From: Candidatus Heimdallarchaeota archaeon
GTDB lineage: Archaea > Asgardarchaeota > Heimdallarchaeia > Heimdallarchaeales > Kariarchaeaceae
Assembly (NCBI GenBank): GCA_030668165.1
Contig: DAOUUM010000208.1
Coordinates: 1-5,831 of the forward strand
DNA: 5,831 nt
Direction: 5' to 3'
Numbering within the stretch: position 1 is the first letter of the stretch; the number at the start of each line of letters is the position of its first letter. The notes beneath the pieces are model-generated. The model saw only the letters and a program-made list of their open reading frames with translations, was not told the DNA's origin and searched no databases. Below, piece after piece: positions 1-4,928 of the stretch. The translations under genes and the position numbers were made by a program.

Positions 1-998
1 AGGGTTGCTAGGAATGTAACTGCTGTTGTTACATCAGAAACTCCTCTTAAAGGAATAGCAGACTCCTGATCAAGGAATTTTCTTTCCATTTCCTGTGCTA
101 ATTCTTTACCCTCTTTGGAGTTGAAACCTCCATTGTCAAGTACCATCTTTGCATCTTTTTTGAATTCATAGGCGAGTTTCTTATTAAATTTGAGGAAATG
201 AGGATCAAAATCATGAGCTAACATATGAATATAGGTATTTGAAATAGAATCCGTATAGGACAATCCTTCATCTAATCCTCCAAAAAATGATTCTTTTCCT
301 TTGCCAAAAACAAATTCAAAATTGTTTGATATCTCTTTAAAGGCTAATATCTCTTTGTTAAACATTTTATAAAAATCAACAAGATTTATCTCGTCAGCTA
401 GGATCATCTCTTGACCATCAGATAAAGTCGAGCTATAATTTTTTATTTTCTGGAAATTATCAGATTCAGCATTATATAATCGTGAGAAAATATGAACTGT
501 ATCCTCAGGAGTTGTATTCTCTAAGAAATCAAGAGTTAATCTCTTTAAATCCCCAAAATCTAACTTGTAATCTAAATCATTAGCATTTTCTGAGAATAAG
601 TATCCTGCAGCAGCTGCGATTGGTGAAATCAAGGCCAAAACACCAACATAGCACTTTTTCTTATTCTGCCAAATTTGTAATTCCTTTGCGGCTTCTGCCA
701 CTATCCAGCCAAGATCAACCTCATCTAGCTCTATAAACCCTTTCTGAGCCATTATCCCTCTGGTAGCTATGTCCATGATAGGTCGATTCAGTGCTACTGC
801 ATGTGATAGTGCATGTTCGAGCTTCATGGGACCTAAATCGTGATATCGTGTGACACTACCTGGTAAAATACTTGTTGATACTTGTATCGAAGCAGCTAAT
901 GTTGCGTTTAATGCGACAAAATTTGAAATCTGGGAAGAAGATCTTTTAGTCATTCTCTCATCGAATTTGTTCAATTTGAAAGATTCCAAGTCGCTCAC
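1..998 (-). CDS. Divergent CitG/MdcB-family (triphosphoribosyl-dephospho-CoA synthase-like) protein, 3' end cut by window
   Basis: This open frame runs off the left edge; about 332 residues are visible from a GTG at 998. An ATG at 953 is an equally possible start. GTG is preferred weakly because a GGGGT lies 4 bases upstream. The N-terminal part shows a run equivalent to the family's KPGNVxRxxDF...EHFLxSA motif: LPGSVTRYHDLG at about residues 45-56, then LEHALSHAVAL. A hydrophobic segment VGVLALISPIAAAAGYL matches the family's GxxLLxPLAAA. Near the edge, SAIPLRGVSDVTTAVTFLATL occupies the place of the NPGTTADLTAASLFxxLL ending, so probably only a few residues are missing. The family makes the prosthetic-group precursor of citrate lyase and malonate decarboxylase from ATP and dephospho-CoA. 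Archaeal members are commonly annotated this way without an obvious acyl-carrier partner, and none is visible here. Several glycine-rich motif positions are altered, so the enzymatic activity is uncertain. The gene lies downstream of the TrmB gene on the same strand. Confidence 0.68.
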   Translation of the reverse strand, partial: MSDLESFKLNKFDERMTKRSSSQISNFVALNATLAASIQVSTSILPGSVTRYHDLGPMKLEHALSHAVALNRPIMDIATRGIMAQKGFIELDEVDLGWIVAEAAKELQIWQNKKKCYVGVLALISPIAAAAGYLFSENANDLDYKLDFGDLKRLTLDFLENTTPEDTVHIFSRLYNAESDNFQKIKNYSSTLSDGQEMILADEINLVDFYKMFNKEILAFKEISNNFEFVFGKGKESFFGGLDEGLSYTDSISNTYIHMLAHDFDPHFLKFNKKLAYEFKKDAKMVLDNGGFNSKEGKELAQEMERKFLDQESAIPLRGVSDVTTAVTFLAT

Positions 999-1002
999 AA
1001 AT

Positions 1003-1020
1003 ACCCCGATTCTTCGGGAT
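1003..1020 (-). repeat. Short hairpin just upstream of the CitG-like gene
   Basis: On the minus strand CCCGA and TCGGG are separated by AGAA, giving a 5-bp stem with a 4-base loop. The stem extends to 7 pairs if a G-U and an outer A-T pair are counted. It ends 4 bases before the GTG at 998 and is preceded by a T-run (1022-1027 region). It could be the 3' end of the trmB transcript, a leader structure affecting access to the GTG start, or chance. Confidence 0.35.
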
Positions 1021-1030
1021 TAAAAAAGCA

Positions 1031-1040
1031 TTAATATAGG
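1031..1040 (-). promoter_or_regulatory. Possible TATA box for the CitG-like gene
   Basis: The minus strand reads CCTATATTAA here, a TATA-like element about 25-30 bases before the expected transcription start near 1010. That would give a short leader before the GTG at 998. The region is AT-rich and another TATA-like stretch (1062-1074) exists, so this is tentative. Read-through from trmB is an alternative. Confidence 0.3.
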
Positions 1041-1069
1041 ATTCAATTTTTTTGAAGTCTACCAAATTT

Positions 1070-1109
1070 AATAATAGCCCGCGAGATAATCGTTGATTGA
1101 CCTATTATT
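1070..1109 (-). repeat. Inverted repeat at the 3' end of the TrmB-family gene
   Basis: Perfect 8-base arms AATAATAG (1070-1077) and CTATTATT (1102-1109) flank a 24-base, locally GC-richer loop. The loop itself holds a small AATC-GTT-GATT inverted repeat (1088-1098). One arm touches the stop codon of the TrmB-family gene. It could fold as a 3'-end stem-loop of that mRNA or act as a protein site in front of the CitG-like gene. The arms are A/T-rich, so chance is possible. Confidence 0.35.
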
Positions 1110-1897
1110 TATTGTCTAAGCAGGGGAGGTTGTAATCCACCAGTCCATGATTTATCAAACATCTCAGAAAACATTTGAAGACTATTTTGATCTTCAAGAT
1201 ATACTCCAAAATAGTCCTTCTCATCAGAATCTTTAGACAATCCTATGTTAACAAAAATCATTCTTTGCTCATCTCCTATGAACAATATAGATGCAAAATG
1301 ATCACTAGTTATTAGTAATTCAACGTTTTGAAGCTGATCATATACTTCTTTTTCATATTTGTCATTTATACCTCTTTCTGTGGTAAGCATTGTGATCTCA
1401 GCATCCTCACCTTTACTATTCAAGGTCTCTATCAATTTGGCATGTCTGATCTCAATTAATGTATCAACATAGATTTTTATTGATTTATCACTCTTGCTAA
1501 CCAATTCACTCAAATGATTATTCAAGTCTCGTCTCCCAATTATTGTATAAGTCCTCAGATTGTCTGAATCTCCATGTCTTTCCTGTAGTTGATCCAGTTC
1601 CTCTTTTATTTTATTTACCAATTTTTGTTGATTAGCTATCCACTCATCAAATATTACGTGTGGATCCACAGCTTCAAACAGTGCTGGTTTCCCAACTCCT
1701 GAAAATCGTTTTACATACCCCTTTCCAATTAACCTATCCAATATTTGATAGGTCCGATTTGCGGGAATATTTGATTTTTTTGTGATTTGAGATGCAGTGG
1801 ATTTACCAATATAGATCAATGCTGCAAAGGTTTTGGATTCATATTCTGACCAGTTCAATGTTTTCAAAGCATGGACAGCACTTTCTAGTTCGGGCAA
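1109..1897 (-). CDS. TrmB-family transcriptional regulator (winged helix plus PLD-like effector domain)
   Basis: A 262-residue protein. Residues about 11-65 form a TrmB-type winged helix. LNWSEYESKTFAALIYIGK matches the family's LGLTxYEAKxYxxLL opening, and ITKKSNIPANRTYQILDRL is the recognition-helix region (about 38-56). A charged, coiled-coil-like linker follows (about 83-112). The C-terminal domain (about 115-255) has alternating strands such as SIKIYVDTL, AEITMLTT and RMIFVNIG, as in the PLD-like effector domain of short TrmB proteins. It is shorter than sugar-sensing TrmB proteins of about 340-350 residues, so a maltose-type ligand should not be assumed. The start is TTG at 1897. A stop codon lies three codons upstream and no ATG precedes the helix-turn-helix, so there is little choice; no close Shine-Dalgarno site is seen. 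It is divergent from tldD-tldE, which suggests but does not prove that it controls that operon and itself. Confidence 0.88.
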   Translation of the reverse strand: MPELESAVHALKTLNWSEYESKTFAALIYIGKSTASQITKKSNIPANRTYQILDRLIGKGYVKRFSGVGKPALFEAVDPHVIFDEWIANQQKLVNKIKEELDQLQERHGDSDNLRTYTIIGRRDLNNHLSELVSKSDKSIKIYVDTLIEIRHAKLIETLNSKGEDAEITMLTTERGINDKYEKEVYDQLQNVELLITSDHFASILFIGDEQRMIFVNIGLSKDSDEKDYFGVYLEDQNSLQMFSEMFDKSWTGGLQPPLLRQ

Positions 1898-1953
1898 AAC
1901 TAATCAAATAACCTGTAATAATTGAGTTATTTATCAGTTTTTCAATTTTCAAG

Positions 1954-1963
1954 TAAATTTATA
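1954..1963 (-). promoter_or_regulatory. Candidate TATA box for the TrmB-family gene
   Basis: The minus strand reads TATAAATTTA, a strong match to an archaeal TATA box. Transcription would start near 1932-1936, leaving a leader of about 35-40 bases before the TTG at 1897. A second TATA-like stretch, GATAAATAA (1927-1935), would instead give a nearly leaderless mRNA. The sequence does not decide between them. Confidence 0.45.
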
Positions 1964-2088
1964 TGTTTTAATTTTATTTTATAATCAGCGTATATTGATA
2001 ATGCAATTCCAATAAAATCATGTATTTGAATTAAATTTTTCAATGAATTCCGTAAGGTATTTTAGATAATTGATGGATTAAATTAATT

Positions 2089-2093
2089 GGTGA
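2089..2093 (+). promoter_or_regulatory. Shine-Dalgarno-like GGTGA that points to an ATT start of tldD
   Basis: GGTGA is complementary to the conserved 3' end of archaeal 16S rRNA. A 6-base spacer (AGTTAA) separates it from the ATT at 2100, the first codon of the tldD frame after the in-frame TAA at 2097-2099. The same spacing (6 bases) is seen between GAGGT and the TTG of tldE, and GGTGAT precedes the ATG at 4929. The motif also overlaps a GTG codon (2090-2092), the start in the alternative frameshift model. Confidence 0.45.
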
Positions 2094-2099
2094 AGTTAA

Positions 2100-3473
2100 A
2101 TTTTTGATCAGGAATTAGTTGATCATTTCTCTTTATTAGAGCATGTAACCAATAGAGGGATAGACTTCATTAGTGCGCTTCAAGAAATTAACTCAAGTTT
2201 AATTATTAGATTGAAATCAGATGGTAGCATAAAGGAGGATATCACTCACGACTGGGGAACTGGATTTACATTATCACATGGGATGATTAATGCCTTCCAC
2301 TCTAGTAATCAGCTTGATGTCGTGGGATCTGCATTAATTGATTTATCAGATAAATTAATCAGCTTCCATAATAAAAAAAATGAACGTTCTACTACTATTG
2401 AAGAAAAGAACATTGTCAAAAAAAGATTGGATTTAACACTTGAGAGAGATAAGTTCATAAATCGATCTGATTACTATTTCGAGCTGATCAAAGATATAAA
2501 ATCCCTCTTCTCTACTAATATTAATGTTCCGTATAGCGTGAATATAGAGAATAGTTTGCTCACAAGGTGTTTTCAATCCTCAGAATTATTAGATATTACT
2601 CATAAATTCGACAGAACATTAATTTCTATCAACCTATTTGTCAAAGGAAAAAATCTAGTGTTAAGAGAGATACTGGGAGGCATAGAGCAGGCATCTTATT
2701 CCTGGGATTCTATAGAGAAAAAAATAAATGAGGTAATCACAAGGGCTGAACAGTTACCAGAATCCAAAGGTCTTAAACCTGGAAAATATGATGGGGTACT
2801 CTCTCCAGATTCAACCTATTCCCTAATTCATGAAACGATAGGGCACGGAGCAGAGGCAGATCAGATCATAAACAAAAATTCCTTTTTGACCAATTTAACT
2901 GGATATCCTGTTGCCTCAGACCTCTTAACGGTAATCGATGACCCCCATATTCGTTCGTTTGGGTGGGCCGAATTTGATGATGAGGGCACTAAAACACAAG
3001 GAACTCTTATTCTTGAGGATGGAATATTAAATCAGTTTCTTCATTCAAAATCCACTGCAGAAAAAATGAATAGTCATTCAACTGGCAACGCGAGAGCTAG
3101 CTCATATCTTTCACCCCCCGCACCTCGGCAGTCAAATATTTACATTGCACCTCGAGATCACTCAATGGAAGAGTTACTCGAGGAGGTTAAAAATGGTGTG
3201 TATATAGGGACCACTGAGAGTGCAAGCACATCAATTTTCACAGGTGATTTCATTGTTAATTCCCAGTATGGATATGAGATAAATAATGGCGAATTGGGTA
3301 AACTACTACTTCCTATCAAATACTTGGGGTCATCCCTTGCTGTGTTGCAGAATATCACTTCTATAGGTAGTGAGATGGAAACAATACCAACACTTTGTTC
3401 GAAAGAAGAAAGTAAGGTATACATGGGTGCGATAACGCCAGCGATGTCCATAACTGGTTTGAACATTTACTGA
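2100..3473 (+). CDS. tldD: TldD-type zinc metalloprotease subunit
   Basis: Catalytic subunit of a TldD/TldE protease, a family known to cleave unstructured peptides; E. coli TldDE acts on microcin B17 precursor and CcdA. Numbering from ATT at 2100 gives 457 residues, close to the family's 450-480. The zinc motif HETIGHGAEAD lies at residues 244-254 (family consensus HEAxGHxxEGD), with H244, H249 and E245 in place. Further family blocks follow: DDEGTKTQGTLILEDGIL; STGNAR (327-332) with downstream PRQSNIYI; TGDF (381-384); and a C-terminal Cys at 433, the expected third zinc ligand. The usual CGKxGQ context is replaced by CSKEESKV. The N-terminal stretch ELVDHFSLLEHV...SSLIIRLKSDGSIKE is the expected first helix and strand of the family. 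A TTG at 2211 would remove it, so a more upstream start is preferred even though no ATG, GTG or TTG exists there in frame. Substrate unknown; cytoplasmic, with no signal peptide seen. Confidence 0.9.
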   Translation: MFDQELVDHFSLLEHVTNRGIDFISALQEINSSLIIRLKSDGSIKEDITHDWGTGFTLSHGMINAFHSSNQLDVVGSALIDLSDKLISFHNKKNERSTTIEEKNIVKKRLDLTLERDKFINRSDYYFELIKDIKSLFSTNINVPYSVNIENSLLTRCFQSSELLDITHKFDRTLISINLFVKGKNLVLREILGGIEQASYSWDSIEKKINEVITRAEQLPESKGLKPGKYDGVLSPDSTYSLIHETIGHGAEADQIINKNSFLTNLTGYPVASDLLTVIDDPHIRSFGWAEFDDEGTKTQGTLILEDGILNQFLHSKSTAEKMNSHSTGNARASSYLSPPAPRQSNIYIAPRDHSMEELLEEVKNGVYIGTTESASTSIFTGDFIVNSQYGYEINNGELGKLLLPIKYLGSSLAVLQNITSIGSEMETIPTLCSKEESKVYMGAITPAMSITGLNIY

Positions 3474-3476
3474 GGT
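3472..3476 (+). promoter_or_regulatory. Ribosome binding site of tldE overlapping the tldD stop codon
   Basis: GAGGT starts inside the TGA stop of tldD (3471-3473) and lies 6 bases before the TTG at 3483. It decides the TTG as start over the in-frame ATG at 3501 and implies translational coupling of the two protease subunits. Confidence 0.65.
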
Positions 3477-3482
3477 AATAAA

Positions 3483-4802
3483 TTGAGAAGTGATAATCAA
3501 ATGTTAGATATCTTGTCTGATATCAAATCCCAAGTTGAGAGGAACAGATGGGTGAGTGATTATGAGGTATTCCTGCAGGAAATTGATAGGGTTCAAATTA
3601 ATGCAAATGATGAAATATCGAAATTCAACATTACAAAACATAATGGTATTGCTCTTAGATTGTTGAGTGGTGAAAATCGCTTGGTTCATTTTGCCTGTAG
3701 TATTTCCATGATTCCTCTACTGTCCAATCTTAATCCTCCTAAATCCACCCAGAATGTAATTGATTCAAAATTATTTTTCAATTTTAATGAATCCAAATTG
3801 CGTTCAATTCATGGTGATGAGGGTTTCACAACTAGTATCAGTAAAGAATTTATCCAAAAAATGACTAGTAACTTATTACAATTAGACAAAGAAGATCATA
3901 TACATAACGAACAAAATTTATGTATGCTCAAAGAAAAACGGGTAATATTCAATACTCTTTCAGATCCGATGAGGGACACTTCATTTAAGATGAAGTATGA
4001 GGTTAATTCAACATTCAGAGATAGTTCATATTATTCCTCCTCGTACAGATATGATTTGAGCAGAGGTTATAATATTGATTTTCAAGATATTCTAAATAAA
4101 TCAAATCAGTCTTTAGTTCATCAGAATATGAGTAAATTAAGTGTAGATTTATCTTCATTAACAAGCGTTGTAATTCATCCAAGAATAGTCGGTCAATTAT
4201 TAATGGATTTTGCCTATAATAATTTATTAGATGATAAAAAGTCTAAAGGTGGTAGTTGGAATAAACAATTACATCTTTATGATGACCCTCACAAAAGAAA
4301 TGGATGGTCATCGGAATTATTTGATGATACTGGTATTTTAACCAAACCACAAAAACTAATTGAGGGAGGAGAACAGATCAGCTCGTTGCAAGGTCAATCT
4401 GGTATTAATTATAGGAAGACCTGGTTTAATGCCATTCCAAGGTCATATAAAAATATAATAACTCCAATGTTCACTAATTTAGTTCTCACAGGTGGAGTGG
4501 GTCAAGGAGAGAAATTCCTGAATAGGAATGGAAAAGTTCTATATATCCTGGATGGAAAAGCTGTCACAAGAGGCAATCCATCAAATCCCCAGTATATTAT
4601 TCACACCCAAGAAGCTGAACTATGGAACAATTTTGAATTTATGGGGCCAATCAATAATATATCTCTTCAAGGGTCATTTAACGAAATGATGAGTGATGGC
4701 AATATCTCCAATGATCAAATATTGGTATTTGACAAATCTATTCCATATTCCACATATGTGGGGTGGCTATTTATCAAACCCAATTTAACATCAATAGGAT
4801 AA
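3483..4802 (+). CDS. tldE: TldE/PmbA-type subunit of the TldD/TldE protease
   Basis: A 439-residue partner of TldD, encoded 9 bases downstream in the same operon. It lacks an HExxxH motif. The equivalent place reads VVIHPRIVGQLLMDF (His at residue 232), like the V-x-x-x-P-x-x-x-x-x-L-L pattern of PmbA/TldE proteins, which bind no metal and shape the shared chamber. Downstream blocks fit the family: LHLYDDPHKRNGW, FDDTGILTKPQKLIEGG (DDEG...LIExG in relatives), and a region about 327-337 (TPMFTNLVLTG) equivalent to the PSxTNLxLxxG block. The N-terminal half (1-225) is weakly conserved and has a long hydrophilic, Ser/Asn-rich insert (about 120-200). The start is TTG with a clear GAGGT site. No second metal motif or signal peptide is seen. 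It is expected to act with TldD in the cytoplasm. The family assignment rests on motif order and on the neighbouring tldD. Confidence 0.85.
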   Translation: MRSDNQMLDILSDIKSQVERNRWVSDYEVFLQEIDRVQINANDEISKFNITKHNGIALRLLSGENRLVHFACSISMIPLLSNLNPPKSTQNVIDSKLFFNFNESKLRSIHGDEGFTTSISKEFIQKMTSNLLQLDKEDHIHNEQNLCMLKEKRVIFNTLSDPMRDTSFKMKYEVNSTFRDSSYYSSSYRYDLSRGYNIDFQDILNKSNQSLVHQNMSKLSVDLSSLTSVVIHPRIVGQLLMDFAYNNLLDDKKSKGGSWNKQLHLYDDPHKRNGWSSELFDDTGILTKPQKLIEGGEQISSLQGQSGINYRKTWFNAIPRSYKNIITPMFTNLVLTGGVGQGEKFLNRNGKVLYILDGKAVTRGNPSNPQYIIHTQEAELWNNFEFMGPINNISLQGSFNEMMSDGNISNDQILVFDKSIPYSTYVGWLFIKPNLTSIG

Positions 4803-4833
4803 GCTGATTCACTAAAACGAGTATTGATTGGCT

Positions 4834-4887
4834 AAGTGTCAATAGTCTAACTATAGATTTAAAATAATGTCTAATTGAAAGACACTT
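4834..4887 (+). repeat. Inverted repeats upstream of the surface-protein gene
   Basis: Perfect 7-base arms AAGTGTC (4834-4840) and GACACTT (4881-4887) are separated by 40 bases. Inside lies a second inverted repeat, ATAGT-CTA-ACTAT (4842-4854), and GTCTAA occurs twice (4845-4850, 4869-4874). The outer repeat brackets the TATA-like box of the downstream gene, so it could be an operator. No poly-T terminator for the tldD-tldE operon is obvious here. Confidence 0.3.
4855..4866 (+). promoter_or_regulatory. Candidate TATA box for the surface-protein gene
   Basis: AGATTTAAAATA is a TATA-like stretch about 65-75 bases before the ATG at 4929. It would place the transcription start near 4886 and give a leader of about 40 bases containing the GGTGAT ribosome site. 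Its presence suggests that this gene has its own promoter rather than relying on tldD-tldE read-through. Confidence 0.4.
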
Positions 4888-4914
4888 GTAATAGAAATTA
4901 TAATAGGATATTCC

Positions 4915-4920
4915 GGTGAT
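4915..4920 (+). promoter_or_regulatory. Ribosome binding site of the surface-protein gene
   Basis: GGTGAT matches the anti-Shine-Dalgarno core and sits 8 bases before the ATG at 4929. It supports that start and shows that this genome uses Shine-Dalgarno initiation. Confidence 0.65.
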
Positions 4921-4928
4921 AATTTTCG

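Larger units (their letters stand above)
1898..2099. promoter_or_regulatory. Divergent intergenic control region between the TrmB-family gene and tldD
   Basis: About 200 bases of very AT-rich DNA with no coding potential seen on either strand. It must carry the promoters of both divergent transcripts. On the plus strand, TTAAATTTTT (about 2031-2040) is the TATA-like stretch best placed for tldD; ATTTTATAAT (about 1976-1985) is an alternative. TTTTTCAAT occurs twice (about 1938-1946 and 2036-2044) in the same orientation, but the base composition makes that weak. No TACTNNNAGTA-type TrmB site of the sugar-regulon kind was found by eye. Confidence 0.5.

Noticed and set aside
1938..2044. TTTTTCAAT present twice in the divergent intergenic region
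   Set aside because: Both copies sit in low-complexity AT-rich DNA; the repeat is too short to separate from chance.
2106..2124. Inverted repeat GATCA-N9-TGATC
   Set aside because: It lies inside the tldD coding frame and has only 5-base arms; probably chance.
2211..2213. TTG at 2211 as the start of tldD
   Set aside because: No Shine-Dalgarno site precedes it, and it would remove conserved N-terminal TldD sequence that continues in frame upstream.
3158..3466. 102-codon open frame on the minus strand inside tldD
   Set aside because: It is antisense to the conserved C-terminal part of tldD, has no family resemblance and no ribosome site; it is a shadow frame.
3504..3689. 61-codon open frame on the minus strand inside tldE
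   Set aside because: It is antisense to tldE with no supporting signal; it is a shadow frame.
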